64,000 bases of DNA from Manduca sexta (GCF_014839805.1 NC_051142.1:20430589-20494588), one strand, 5' to 3'. Numbered from the stretch's first letter, positions 12,101 to 25,237 are shown. Notes: generated by a model from the sequence alone, not told the origin. Made by a program: numbers and translations.

Positions 12101-15100
12101 ATATGTGTCAGTGTGTATTCCCAGTTCTCTTATCGGATTATAAATTATCGAAATTAACTTGAAATCGTATCTACAATCTATTCACGTGTTGACTATATCG
12201 CTTCGCTTTCGTATGATTCAATAAATACTAATATTAATGTAGCTCAATTGGATTAAGGAAACAGACATTCAATTCGTTTATGGTACAAAATGTTTCCTGT
12301 AAAGTATCTATTATCAAATGGTTCTTTAAGAATTTTTAACGTAGAGTAATAATTTCAGCGTGCTATTTCCAGAACCACAGCAGTTGCTATACTAGAAATA
12401 CAATAGTCCAGTTAGTATATTTACCAATGGAAGGTCTGACGATAGCAACTGGGAGGTTACCACACTCCTTTATAAGCATATCCTCCGCCAAAGCCTTTGT
12501 GAATGTGTATGTATTAGGCCTGTCACCTGGAAACAAAAACCATGCATTAAATTTTCTGTACTAACAGAAAGGGATATTCGTATTGTCCGTCGGACACGAT
12601 GCTGTCTTTGCAGACGAAGCTGAATATGGTGCAGCGTACACGGATCGTTTGCATTGAAGTGATCGCCAATGTCTTAAAACATACCAGAGGGATTGTTTAT
12701 GAAAGATAGGAGTTAGGGTGGGAGAAGAGATCTTTTAGGCTTCCGATATCTTTTGTTGGTCAACATATTCAACCAATTGTTTTTATCGTGATGTCTAACG
12801 TAGTGACTTCACTAGACCAAATGCTCCATCACTCACCAACTAGATCTGGCGTGATCCTGTCGACCAGGTCGTCGGGTAGCGTCTGCACGAGGGTGACGAC
12901 GTGCTCAGGGTGCGCAGGAGGAGCATAAACCGTCTCCTCGACGCGTTCCCGCTCGCAGTTGCAGTACGCGGTCGACACGTGGACTAGCGCCTGCAACAGT
13001 TACGATAAAGCTATTGCATAAACAAAATAAGCCATTAAAATGTAAAATAATGTAAAAACATTACTTGATAATTTAAATCTCATAATGGCATATATGTTAC
13101 ATGGTCAAAATTCTTAATAATACAATGTGGTCTAAAATTTACTGCTGACATCTTAATTTATACCATGCTCTGCTCCTTACTTCCTTCTACAGTTGCAGTG
13201 TATCTTACGTCAAAAGGTCCACAATATCTCATCGCAAATAATCTTTTAGTAAATAGTCCACAAAATACACCTATTAGAAAACACCACATGGTAACTGTGT
13301 CAGTTGATCAAAATCTACATCACCTCTAGCCCCATCATGCGGTGACACAGCTGCACCAGCTGCTGCGTGCCCAGCATGTTTATCGTCACCGACAGCTTCA
13401 GTTTCTCGTCGAACTTCACCGTCGCTGCCGAGTGGAACACCACCGACACCTGGTAAGAGAAAAATATTTTTAAAAATAGATGACAGAATTCTTTTCATCG
13501 TCATTACAATGTAGTTAATTATACTTTTTTATTGGAATTAAAGAGGAAATGTTTAAATTAGTAATAAACGAGAGTTAGTTTGAGAAGATAGCACGTAATT
13601 ATTGAACATTGATACAGCACTACTGTTCCGATTTAGAGGACGTACAAGACAAACTATGAGTACGAAGAGATTTGTCAGTATTTGTAACACTAGTTATACT
13701 TGATAATCATAGTGTTTTTGTCGACATCCTTATTATCACGCGGAACGCTGGCATCTCATCACTCAGACACATACGAACAAAAGCTATTTTAAAAATAAAT
13801 AATCGCGATCTTTTATCAGAGAATTCTATTTATATATTCTATTACACGTTTACACTTCTAACCATCAAAGAATTGTATATTCATTCTGTGAACCAGAAAC
13901 CAAATTGTCATTTTGTATTGTAGCACATCGTTGTTATTTTTTTTAATTACCAGTCTTCTATATAAAGAATAAGTTATATAGCAACATTTTTATTTAAATG
14001 ACATGCAATGACATAGACATCTTTATAGAAAAATAACACAGTACAAGAAATGTCTTATATATTATACTATAAAAAATTGTTTGACTCTAATTTATTGACT
14101 ACTATGTGTCGGTCGCGGTATCGCCCGCGTGGAATGTCTTTTCTGGTACAAAAGACCCTAAAACACTGTAGCGATTTACAGCGCCATCAGAGGAACGCCA
14201 GCTATTTAAAAAACCCCATTATTTACCATGGGAACAAATTACCAGGAGAATAAATAGCCTATACCGTAATCAAGAACATGGTCTATCCATGTGTCAAAAT
14301 ATATCCAAATCCAGTCAGCTGTTTCTTCGTTTATTTCTAACAAACATTCAATCATTTTGACTTTCGCATTTATAATTTTAGTGAGAATATTTTCCCATGA
14401 AGACTTGAATTAGTTGTTACATTGTCGTCTAGAGAAACCATTTTACTTATATTGCAATAGGGTAATTAAAAAGTATGATACAAAAAATTATGTTCAACTT
14501 ATTATATGCTGATGGTATATTTTATGTCCGTCCAGATAGCGACCACCTTACACGAGGTGTTGAAACCCGCCATAGCGGCCCACGTAAGTATGGCGCGTTA
14601 CGGGATCAGCCTGTATATATCAAGTTCCAACAGGCCGGCATAATTGTGTCAACTGCCGAGGGATAATCATCTCTCGTCGGTCAACATCCTATTGGACCCT
14701 ACTCCACTTACCACCATGTGCAATGGGATCAATTTGCCGTGCTCGTATGAAAAAACTTGACCAGTATGTCACTGCTCACGTCTCCTCAAAATGCCGTTAA
14801 CATTTAAATTACGCATGATATCAGTCAATAGTTTAACTGTTGCTAGGTTTCTCGTATGCCAAGGACTGTGTTGGTGGGTACCACTGCAATGTCTATCACT
14901 GCCGCCAACCAACAGTGTGCAACTATGTTCTTCTGGTTTGAAGGACATTGTAGCCATCATGATTACTAGGCATTATAAGACTTAATATCTTATGTCTCAG
15001 GATGACGAGCGCAGTGGAGTACTTTGTAATTTAAAGTTCTGTATAGTGTTGCCATTGTTTAGGGATGGGCGTATCGCTTAGCACCAGGCGAGCGGCAAGC

Positions 15101-17428
15101 TCGTCTCAACATTCAACTGCATTAAAATAAAAAAAGCAGCATTAAATGCCTCCCGAAATATTTTACGTAAGATAAATAACATATACATTTATTAGTCAAA
15201 GAAGATCATAATATAATATCCCTACTATGAAACGTCACTGCGGACTTCATTCCTTAGGATTTTAGAAATAACAACCCTTTATTATTTTATTATTCTATAT
15301 CAGTTGTTACGCATTATTTTATCAATAGTATCATTATTGTCAATTATCGTCTTTGATATAAATTATTATCACTTCCTTGTTAATTGCTAGTGCATCATGA
15401 AACATCACTTTATGTATCTATCTTCTGTAAGTATATGCAAAAAATAATTACTGTTCGTTAGTCTCGATAAAACTAAAATGTATGTAATATTTAAACGGCG
15501 CAAACGATTTGTATATATTTTTTTAATTTTATTTACTATAGATTAGGGGTAGTTTAAAGAAAAAAAACTTGTAGAAATTCAAAAGATCAACAAACAAAAA
15601 ACATAAAGGGTAATTTAACATGTAAATTGCCACTTGGGATTACTTTTTAACTCACTTTCTCCGTTAATTATTAGTGACCGATTTTCAAACATGCAGCAGA
15701 TAACTCCTCAAAATCAAATAGAATCGTAATAATTATTTTTGTATTAGATTCAATAAAATCTGTTTTTTTTTTGTTACAAAATAACCTTTTTAACAAAAAA
15801 TATATTATATAAAGTATATTATATATAATGACTTCAAAAAGTGCATATCGTTTTAAACTCGCAACGCTCTATAATACGTGACATCCCAGCGCTAGCACGA
15901 TAATACTTCTTAAGATTCAAAACTTACCTTCTGACACAGCATGGCCTGATCTGACGGACTGATACCGAGCTCCGGCTCGGTGATGTCGCCAACAATCGGC
16001 ACAATCTTCTTCAACTCCTGGGGCCGCTCTCTTCTCAATGTTTCAAACAACTGTTAACAAACAACTATGTCAATAATCATCATGGATCTTTCGGGATCAG
16101 TTCTTACTCCGTAAGTCATGTTTCCGTGGACCCGTCATGTCTTTCCTGTTATTCTGTTGTTTATGTCGAAATACGTATAGTCTGGAGTGTCCACATCTGA
16201 ACCAATTTCCAGGCGTTACGTACATCATGATGTCACTCCACTGCTGTTTTGATTCTATTCTTAAGGAGGAACAAAATGTATAAAAAGGTTTTCTCCATGG
16301 CTCTATTCACGATTTGAGTAAATTCAAAAGTAATCGGTATTAGAAGGGAAAACCATGCTACAAAATTCTGATCAGCCTTGTCATAAGACGTAATATCGCA
16401 ACATTCAGCTATATTAGGCACACGAACAGTCAAAGACCGCAGTCTTTCTTTAATAGTAAATTTCTTTGGACTGCACCATATTTACCAGCAGATGTATTGA
16501 CTTCCCAGTCTCAGTATAAAAAATACAGATCTTTTGCAAGATTAGAACATAATGTTTTATGGGTGGTTCGATGTGATGAATTAATTTGCCGGTTTGGCTG
16601 TGAGGTTTATTAACTAAGAGACCCTCACCGGTGACTGTGTGAGCTCGGTGAGGCGCGACGCGACGTCCTGTCCACGCTTCGGCCTCATTAACAAATAGAT
16701 CCTTTTTATTTTCGGACAACTTCTCAATAGTTTTTCTACGAGCACCTGGAAAATAAGAAGAAAGATTAATGTCTTCCCTATGCACTTGTGTTATATAAAG
16801 GTACACTATTGTATTTATTTCAGGGTGTAATCTACGGAATTACGTAACTGCTTTTGATTTTTTTTAACAATTATAAGATATGTCCTTAGTTTATATCGAA
16901 TATATCTTATTTCCCGAAATGTCAAATCTGCCAAACTACACTAGCCCAGCGTGTTGGACTAACGCCTAAATCCTTTTTGTACTAAAAGAGGTTCTTGCTC
17001 AACAGTGAGCAGTATATTATAATTACTAGTGTTATTATTTATTACTAGCTTTCGCTCGCAGCTTCGCCCGCGTGAAGGAGTTTTCCGGGATATTTTTTTT
17101 CCGACTTACTTGATACGTATCTTTATATTATGACCATATTACACAAAATTATTATAAATTGTAGCCTATGTGTTATTTTGACGTATAACCAATATTACTG
17201 TAAAGTTTCATCCAACTCCGTTCAGCAGTTTTTACGTAAAAGAGGAACAAACATACATCCATCCTCACTAACTTTCGCATTTATAATATTAGTAGTATTA
17301 TACTTCACCTTCCCCATGAATCCCGTACCGCCAGTGACGAAAACTGATTTGTCGGCGTAAAAATCCGCGACCGGCACGTAGTCCTGATTCGTCGGCCCGA
17401 AGTGACTGCCCGATACGCATGACGCCAT
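9106..17428 (-). CDS. Fatty acyl-CoA reductase (FAR), C-terminus missing in the gap
   Basis: This enzyme class reduces fatty acyl-CoA to fatty alcohol with NADPH, typically at ER or peroxisome membranes, for waxes, hydrocarbons or pheromone precursors. Ten - strand exons join in frame: 17428-17309, 16745-16629, 16050-15928, 13449-13324, 12990-12837, 12526-12425, 11469-11277, 10759-10653, 9856-9724 and 9167-9106, the last running into the N gap. They give about 412 residues; family members are usually about 500-550. Exon 1 ends with the nucleotide-binding motif TGGTGFMG. Exon 2 carries [17 protein letters not shown] and exon 3 [16 protein letters not shown]. Exon 6 has the catalytic YxxxK motif (YTFTK), and exon 7 has VRPSI at its junction followed by [11 protein letters not shown]. 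Exons 8-10 begin the C-terminal FAR domain (FKYMRKHPF, then WYPGG). The start ATG is preceded by AAAG. Which FAR subtype it is cannot be told from sequence alone. Confidence 0.95.
9266..9540 (+). repeat. Family A repeat, near full length
   Basis: It begins GGTAGTTTTATATCCGCCCG and ends in an A-run. It lies in the FAR intron before exon 10, antisense to the gene, and carries about 25 extra bases in its middle. Confidence 0.75.
11014..11246 (+). repeat. Family A repeat
   Basis: It matches across the length (TATACGCCCGGTA to TCTATAAAAAAAG). It lies 31 bp downstream of the donor of FAR exon 7, antisense. Confidence 0.7.
14511..14756 (+). repeat. Family A repeat, full length
   Basis: It starts TTTTATGTCCGTCCAGATAG and ends CTCGTATGAAAAAAC. 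It lies in the FAR intron between exons 3 and 4, next to a family E copy. Confidence 0.75.
14874..15135 (+). repeat. Family E repeat, near full length
   Basis: It starts GGGTACCACTGCAATGTC and ends at the GCGAGCGGCAAGCTCGTCTC block with an A-rich tail. It lies in a FAR intron. Confidence 0.75.
17043..17298 (+). repeat. LINE-like 3' tail in FAR intron 1
   Basis: It begins ACTAGCTTTCGCTCGCAGCT and ends ACTTTCGCATTTATAATATT, a tail very common in Lepidoptera. It is antisense to FAR and stops 4 bases from the donor hexamer of exon 1. Confidence 0.7.
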
Positions 17429-17585
17429 CTTTCCTTTCCAATCTTTATCTTTTACCTCTTCAATGTTTCCCTTTTATCTTTAAAGGCATATATGTGTTGT
17501 TATTACACACATGTGAGTGTTGTGTTATTGTTGTTAATTGGAGCCTTTGTGTTAAGTTCTATTCAGCATGGTTGTTTGCTTTTAC
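17429..17585 (-). other. Probable 5' UTR part of FAR coding exon 1
   Basis: On the - strand a good acceptor (ATTTGTTCCAG) ends at 17586, followed by 157 bases without a frame open to the FAR start. I infer that these are untranslated sequence of the exon that carries the start codon, so at least one noncoding exon should lie further upstream. The stretch contains a 5-codon upstream frame (MLNRT). Confidence 0.45.
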
Positions 17586-17606
17586 CTGGAACAAATAAAA
17601 AATATA

Positions 17607-17945
17607 TTAAGTGCAAGACTCGTTACATAATGAGTCCACTTTAATAACTGATTCAATATTAAGGTCTTTGGTGCTCCAAAAATCATTCTCCACAATACAT
17701 TTCATTTGATTATCAGAAGATTCCGAAAGATCCGCTGTCATATCTAAACTTTTATCGTCATCAAGTTTAAAGTTTATTGAATTTTGTGTAGTCTCTTCTT
17801 CTATTACAGGTATTTTAATATCTGAATTTTCTAATACAATATCACTCCGTGGGGTGAGGTCGATAAACGAAATAGTTTCTCGTGTGTCATCGCACGCAAC
17901 ACCTAATTGTTGGGATGGGGAACCTTCTAATTGCTCGTGGTAAGA
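17607..17945 (-). pseudogene. Orphan reading frame of about 113 codons, truncated by a repeat
   Basis: An open frame of about 113 codons runs to a TAA at 17607 and looks like coding sequence: acidic, Ser/Thr/Asp-rich, with blocks such as ISFIDLTPRSDIVLENSD and FKLDDDKSLDMTADLSES. I do not recognise it. Its upstream side merges into the 5' end of a dispersed repeat (17938-18190), so the frame before that is repeat-derived. Its stop codon is about 20 bases before the acceptor of the FAR 5' exon. It may be a terminal exon of another gene, a gene fragment, or a retired exon. No polyadenylation signal is evident before the FAR acceptor. Confidence 0.3.
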
Positions 17946-18190
17946 TATTTGTATACGCCGGGATAGCAACTGCCGTATACAAGGTTTTACAACCCGCTAT
18001 AGCGACCCATGTAAATGTGTCGTGTTCCGGAATCAACCCGTGTACTAATATCCGGTTTTAAACAGGCGCATGTGTATAAGTATTCAATTTCCAACAGGCC
18101 GACATGATTGTGTTGGCTGACGAAAGATATCCATGTCTCGTCTGTCGACACCATCTGGGCCCCATTCCGCTTACCAATAGGTCTAATGAG
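17938..18190 (+). repeat. Family A repeat, diverged, with an internal duplication
   Basis: The segment around the AACAGGC motif occurs twice (about 18050-18110). Its 5' end truncates the orphan frame at 17607-17945. Confidence 0.65.
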
Positions 18191-18199
18191 GTAATAAAC

Positions 18200-21100
18200 A
18201 TAGTCTCTGTTGTATAAGAGTCAATCTCGTTTCATGATATATTACAACTATAATTAACTGAGTATATAAAATCGAAAAAGGGACTACTCATTCTTTACTT
18301 TACTACTATAAAAACATCGTATGTATTATATATAAAGCATCAGATTCGTTTGCTGCTTTAATTTATCATCGTGTGTAGTTGTTAAAGAAGTTGCAGATTC
18401 AATTCCTGAGTTGAGCGGTCTCTATGAATAAGAATAAAACTCTACAACAGTTTTAAGCCGTTTTGGTATGAAATCTAATGTTCTTTTGAGTAAATTTCTA
18501 CAAATCTATTACAAAATCATTTATTTAACAAAGGTTAGATAGATTCCTGACTCGAGAACGAAACCTATGTCCTACCAGTTCGGTCTATGTGTACGTTAAG
18601 CATCTAGCTAATCAATTTAAGATAAAAAAGAATAAAGATTAGCTAACCTCAAATGTAGACGCTCTTAAAGCCGAATAATTACTTTTCTCTCAACTCTACT
18701 AAAACAACCTTCATAAAAATCACTGACATAAGTAGCAGAGGAAATCACAACAATTTCAACCAGAAAATGTGATTTTCACAATTTTCATGATCGTAATAAC
18801 TTCAGTCTCACTCGTGACTCCATTTTCGGGCCTATCACATAAATATATTATGAATATTTTACAAGAAATTATATTTTATACGATAAATCTGACCATGACG
18901 TGGCGTCAGCTGTCATTCATATTTTTTTTATTTTCAGCCAGATTTTTGGAAAATAGGTTAAGGAAATTGATTAAACTTTTTTGTGCGTCATATAGAATCC
19001 AATATTTTTAGTTTCAAAGTCCAAATTCATTGGCTAAATCCGCAGTTCCAAATTTCAATAAGTCATGCATGATGCAAGTTGCATACAGGTTGAGAGATGG
19101 AAATGAAAACATAAACAGCAAGTTTAATACAGTTTCCACGCAAGTGTATGCCTGTATATAAGTACCAGCGCAATGGAATCATGACTTACCGAAACCTATA
19201 TAGGTTAGACTATGATTTATTAGTTTATGGTATAGTTTACGCAACGTGTTATCACAAGTAAATGTTTGCGGTCACACCCGCACCGATAGCTTATCATATC
19301 ACGTGCTAGTATTTTGGCCCCTTTCGATTTTCCGAAAACATAACAGTATTTACAACGCTGTAGAATTTCTAACACGATTCGCCAAAGACTGGAGTCCCCA
19401 AAGATAGCTGACATCAGACGGAAAAAAAGTCCGTTTGGTCGCAAAATCTAAGACAAATCTAAAACTTACGTAAAAGTGTGAGGTGTTCACCCCACGATGG
19501 AGTAGTTTAAGAGAAGGAGGAAAAGAAACTAGTGTAACGTAGAGTTTTTGTTCATATTACTTCATGAATGCTGTTGCAACGTGCTGGGTATAACAGTGAC
19601 ACTTGGATTCGATCTCCGAGCAAGCAAAGTTTGGATGAGTTTTAGTGGAGCGTTATACTCAATTTTAACTGACGTAATCAAAGTAATCAGTAAGCAGGGT
19701 CTTTGGCTTAAGCATATGGTGATACTACTCTAGAATTATCCAGAGGTAGGTGATAATAATCTAATTTCTTTACAGTTTAAGGTTCAGCAATTATAAACCA
19801 ATGTATACTAGACGATATGCTAGATGCAGTCTCTACCAGTCAACCAAATATCACTAGAAACCAAGTAGTGCAGAGATAGTCATGGTAAGTGTATCAAAAG
19901 TACATTATTTATTAGTAACAGCCATTTAATATCGAAGGACAAATCGTTTGTTTTCTTAAAATTATAAGTTTACCTCCATTTTAGTGGGATCTGTGGCGTT
20001 TACTTGCTTTTATTCGCTCGTAAACTAGTTTACGGTTTGTGTCTGTTGTGTTAAATCTGAGTGAGTATAACTCGACGAGCATATTCGAAGTCCTTGATTT
20101 GAATAGATTTGAAGTACATTATATATAAGATTTAGATACAATCGTCCTACTTACCCGATGTCTGATTGCCTGCCTTGATAATCCATCATGCAAGAATATT
20201 TAAATACAATATACAAGCTTCATTTTGAATAATAACCGTACTTATTCCCTGAAATATTTTTTTAAATACAACAGCATGCCTAGACACACTTGTTGTTAGC
20301 TAATTATAAGGCCATGTCTACCCGTAAACAGTAGAAACCTAATGGAGAAGTTTGCATTAGCTTTAACGTCATTGCAACGCAATTATACAATATAATAATA
20401 CAAAGTAAAAATAGTAGTATGTAATAAAACACATTCTAATGCAGTCCAGTTAACAATCTTTCAAGCATGTGACTTGCTTACTTACCTGTTTATATTCGTT
20501 TATAGAACCCTTAATGTATGGCTGAATGAACTACAGTTCTTTTGTCAAGCTATTCGGGAATAAAAAATATTTATGCAAATTATTATTACAGGACGATGAA
20601 TCATTATTTTGAGTCTTGTCTTTAGACAATATGCAGTTATTTTAACAAGATGTCTAACCGCAGTACCTTATTCGGATTACGAAAATACCGTGAGGTTTAG
20701 TCATAATGCGATAAAAAGGAAAGTTCGTACATTTGTAAACTTGACATATTTTTGTTGTCCACAGTTGAAACATCTTGTGTTGATCTAATTGTGTTGTTCA
20801 ATAGTAAAATGTTAATTATAACTTAAAATTTATGTCTTTATAAGCGGAATTCTCATGATTACCATGTTTGAAAGTAAAAGATTTGATAACGATTTGTTGT
20901 TTGGTTTAGAAAATTAAGCTATGGGAAATTTTGTGTGCATATGAATGGGCTCGACCCGTAGTTCAATCATCCTAAAGAAAATACGCAGAAAGAGGCCTGC
21001 TGTTGCGAATTATGTGACTACCAATAAATTCTTCCCATCTTTCCATTTCCAATTTTTTCTTTTTAGACGTTGAGGAATCACTCATTTTCAAGTATCATGT

Positions 21101-21360
21101 TTTTGGATGACAGTGGTAACTTACTATCAGGTGGCTATAATAAAATGGAAAATAGTTTTAAGAATAACTGTTTTATTTGTTTGTGTTTTGCATTATTGGC
21201 TACTCATGAGTTTTTGACTCTCGTTATAGATATCACAAGATACAGGCATAGCCTAGTTTGTGGACCCCTGACAATGATTGAAATGCTTAACTCAGACGTG
21301 CCAATTATTGTTCATGTAATTCTTAATGTTATTATTTCTGTGTTTTGTTGTAATAAAGTT
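18200..21360. other. No gene or named repeat seen
   Basis: AT-rich sequence upstream of FAR with short chance frames only. It could hold the FAR promoter and noncoding exons, but nothing marks them. Confidence 0.4.
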
Positions 21361-21369
21361 TAAATAATA

Positions 21370-21690
21370 ATAATATCAGCCCTATATTATGTACTTGCCC
21401 ACTGCTGAGCACGGGCCTCCTTTACTACTGAGAGGGATTAGGCCTTAGTCCACCACGCTGGCCTAGTGCGGATTGGTAGACTTCACACACCTTCAAAATT
21501 CCTATAGAGAACTTCTCAGATGTGCAGGTTTCCTCACGATGTTTTCCTTCACCGTTAAAGCGAACGATAAATTCATAAAGAATACACACATGATTTTTTA
21601 GAAAAGTCAGAGGTGTGTGCCCTTGGGATTTGAACCTGCGGACATTCGTCTTGGCAGTCCGTTCCACACCCAACTAGGCTATCGCCGCTT
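21370..21690 (-). repeat. tRNA-derived SINE, family B, full length
   Basis: Reverse complement of the copy at 303-626, with tRNA-like head (box B GGTTCAAATCC on the - strand) at 21620-21690 and tail near 21370. Confidence 0.85.
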
Positions 21691-21956
21691 ATAAAGTTTA
21701 AAGATAAAAATAAAAAAGTGCTCTAATGATTTGTACTGGCAACTTAATAGTAATAGCAAGTAGTCGCTTGTAGCTAAAAGTTACCGCACCGTCGCACCTT
21801 GGCGACGATGAGTCGATACTTTCTGATTCATTATTTGTAGAAAGGTGTTGAGGCGTTGACCTAGAACATTTCGTCAGCCGACCTTGCAGAGAAAGTATTT
21901 CGGTTTTCCTTTTATTTCATACTGTAGGATTCGATACGTCAAAATACGTATTATCA

Positions 21957-22135
21957 GGGGCCTTATTCTGTATCCCGAACGTTATTTTGACAGTGCGTAA
22001 CAAGCACGTAACACAACGCATCATGTTTAGGACTATAGAAATTTGGCTTACAGAATACCATTCCACGCACATTTCTCGAAGATAACATGACACGGCCGCG
22101 TTACGCGTTTACACTATCATACAGAATAAGGGCCC
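21957..22135. mobile_element. MITE with GGGCCTTATTCTGTAT inverted ends
   Basis: The 17-bp ends (21957-21973 and 22119-22135) match with one mismatch. The interior has further partial symmetry (CGCGTTACG and CGTAACA blocks). Confidence 0.75.
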
Positions 22136-22659
22136 AGTAGTGTCGGACATAGCTGTTGCCTTGTTATGTTTTCTATGACTGACGATTGACGTTCAAGTTC
22201 AGAATGAAGGCATTAGAGACTGCTGTTTGATACATGTGCTGTATGACATTTGATGAAATACCACGCTCTTATAATGTCCCACGATTTCTGAATACGAAGA
22301 GTGTACATGGTTTAAATACAATTTCCTTAACCCGAAACACAAGGATGCTTGACATAAATTGATACCGACATAAATTCAGCACTAGTACATACTCAAATGA
22401 ACTCTTGCACTGCGCACTTATATAAAATGTGCCGAACAAACGAACAAAAATAATATTACTTCCTATACAAATAGATTGAAATAAACAACACTGTACAGAG
22501 CGCCCATCAGGTTACAGCATGAGTAGTACTGTCTTAAAATAGTTAACCGTTCCACCTGCGCGGCGCACTGTACACGCAACTGTCACTGACCTTCGAGCGA
22601 AAGCAGACGCAAGAAATCTATTGTACTGGTCAGTGCGAAAGTGTTATTACAATCTATAT

Positions 22660-22860
22660 TTATCCTGTTACTGGCTTTTGGTTGCCGCTTCGCATGCGTA
22701 GTAAAGTGGTTTCCGGGATAAAATGGATATTTTTTGAGTTAGAATACTAGCAATACATATGTGAAAACTGCATTCAATTCCATGCAGGTTTTTTTTCGTA
22801 ATGCATGTATAGACATACAGACAGACAAAATTCTACAAACTTCTGTTTTGGCTTCTGTTG
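22660..22860 (+). repeat. Degenerate LINE-like 3' tail
   Basis: TTACTGGCTTTTGGTTGCCG, GTGGTTTCCGGGATAAAATG and a CAGACAGACAAA stretch; much decayed. Confidence 0.5.
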
Positions 22861-22930
22861 CTCTAATAAAGACCCCCCATATAAGTTTTGTAAAGATTTT
22901 ATTATATTATGTAAAGATTAATATAATAAT

Positions 22931-23033
22931 ATCAGCCCTGTATTATATACTTGCCCACTGCTGAGCACGGGCCTCCTCTACTACTGAGAGGGATTAGGGC
23001 TTAATCCACCACGCTGGCCTAGTGCGGATTGGT
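22931..23033 (-). repeat. Family B SINE, 3' part only
   Basis: Only the tail half is present (ATATCAGCCCTGTATTATAT to CTAGTGCGGATTGGTA on the + strand), the usual result of 5' truncation. Confidence 0.75.
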
Positions 23034-23347
23034 AAAGATGTAAAGATTAGCATATTAGAAATAGAATATTAGAAACCGTCTGATTTTTCTTAAATGTAAG
23101 ACAAAAGTTAATAGAACCATTTGTAACTATGAGTCTATTTATTTGCCATACTTGTTAATTATTCATTGCATGCTATTAAGTAATACGTTAATGTACTTTG
23201 TTACAAAATTCCCTGTGGTGTATAAATTTTCATAGAGCATACACCCAGCAAATGATTCATTAAGACTACAATTTCTGTCACGAACTAATTTTAGACACCT
23301 GGATAGAACAATTAGGAAATAATATGAATGTTGCGTGAGACCAATAT

Positions 23348-23515
23348 TATACACACACTCACGCTTTTTATCCCAGAAGGGGTAGGCAAGTGCGCCCATT
23401 TGTCGCCGTGTGTATTCCGTCCCATGATGTGATAGGACGAGCCCATCGCCAAATCGTACAAAACCCCAGACGCTGAGCTGATACCGGTCTGTCCGACCCG
23501 GACAACATGCTGAGA
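23348..23515 (-). repeat. Family C SINE, partial
   Basis: Shares CCGTCCCATGATGTGATAGG and the TATCCC-GAAGGGGTA block with the full copy at 31053-31315. The tRNA-like head is missing. Confidence 0.65.
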
Positions 23516-24203
23516 AAATTGGTTTTTATACATTCGCAATTTTATTTCGACATATATCTATTACACAAAAATATCTGTTAATTGAGAATTATCCCCCGGT
23601 AACTATCTGATATCCTATACGAAGCAATCTACACCAGCAACACGAATATAAAAGGGGCGTGAAGAATCAAATTACAGTTACTATTACTAATTTAACTTGT
23701 CTCTATATTACCTTTTAACGCGATATTGCTCTTTTTTAATAATTTATGTTTCCAATGAAATTCTAGCTTCGATCCTCAGGTTTGAGAATATTTTTTGTTT
23801 ACTATCCTATTATATTGTCATGAGTGGCTCAGGATTTGAATTTGTACTGATAGATTATGGATTAAGTAGTGATGCTTCTGCCTACCTTTTCAGCGATAAA
23901 GGCGTGAGTATATATACAGCTAGTAATTCATGCTGTGCATTTAAATTACTCAAAACAACACCAATAAGGAAAGGATGGATTAACTTAATGTCCACCCAAA
24001 CTTGGTTGCGGTTTTTTATGATAAACATTAGACGTCAAGGACTGAGTGATCTTTCTTCGTACGCTGTCCTAGGATGTCATTAACCTGTTGTTTCGACGTT
24101 GAAAATTTGGTAGTGACTGAACCCCGTTATATTTGAAGGCGATGAATATTAATGAGGCAAAATTACCTAATATTGAATAAAACATAATCATGAAAATAAT
24201 TTT

Positions 24204-24487
24204 GTGTTTTTTTTTAATGGGCACAGGGGTGACCTATCTGCACCTGATGAGAATTGGAATGGGGACCAAATAGAGTGTTGGCTGATGAAACATGACTATC
24301 CTTTGCCAATACAGTTAGCGTTCTAGGATTAACCTGTATATTTTTGGTTTCCATCGCCGGCTTGTTTGATATCGAAAATATACAGGCTGATCCTGGTACG
24401 CCACACACTTACATATGTTGACCACTATGGTGGGTTTTACACCTTGTGTACGGTGGCCGCTATCTGGGCGGATTCGAATATCCTACT
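24204..24487 (-). repeat. Family A repeat, the only inverted copy
   Basis: The reverse complement runs from ATCCGCCCAGATAGCGGCCA to a T-run on the + strand. The interior is expanded by a partial duplication of the GATCAGCCTGTATAT segment. Confidence 0.65.
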
Positions 24488-25237
24488 CGACAATCATTGT
24501 AATAATTCTTGCAGAATTGCATCATTTCAGATAAATAATTTAAAATGATGCAATATCAGTTACCAGTGTATTGAAGGTAATGTAAGAATTTTTATATTAT
24601 TTAGTTGTGGCTTGTTAAAATATTATTTTAATTTAACTTTTTACATACGAGAAGACGCAAGCTTTTCACCTTCTTGTTAACATAAGTATAACAAATCTAA
24701 AGTAGGAAGGAACACAGAAGCGGGCAACTTGCTTCATTTCTGGTGTATTAGGTGTAAGCTGATGACACCACGGTTTCGTAGGACGGCACATGTAGTTCTA
24801 GAGTCTAGAGAATTAGATAAGGTTAAACATTTCTACACAGCATTCACTTTAATAAACTACAATTAATGGTATCTAGGGTACAATAAGCCTGTTAGATGAT
24901 TGAGTGGAAATGACGTGAAGCATTAAGGTAACTTCACAGCTGCTGCTGCACAGTATATTGTCAAATGTAGTAGGCGTGCCTAGTTTTTTATTATACAACC
25001 CACCAGCAATCGAACGGGAAATGCACGCGGATTTCATGCCAGCGATCTATCATAAAGTAGATATTTTTTGTTCCAAACACTTTTGCCTTCGATAATACTC
25101 GTCCCACTTCCTACAAAGACAGTTTGAACAAAAACGATGTATTGTGTTCCGGTCAAGCTAAGAATGCTTTGGCATGGAACCTAAGAAGGCGAAGTAAACT
25201 AGGCCTACCGTACAATGCTGTTAAACTATCTTAGAAT

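Noticed and set aside
16450..16806. 118-codon - strand frame
   Set aside because: It overlaps FAR exon 2 in the wrong frame; the spliced frame gives the family sequence.
22490..22620. Promoter or first exon on the - strand (GC-rich, TCAGT, CAG|GTGGAA)
   Set aside because: The donor is weak and nothing links it to a coding exon; 33318-33440 is a slightly better candidate and is also only inferred.
23697..24083. 128-codon + strand frame
   Set aside because: AT-rich, does not begin with ATG, no recognisable motif or splice partner.
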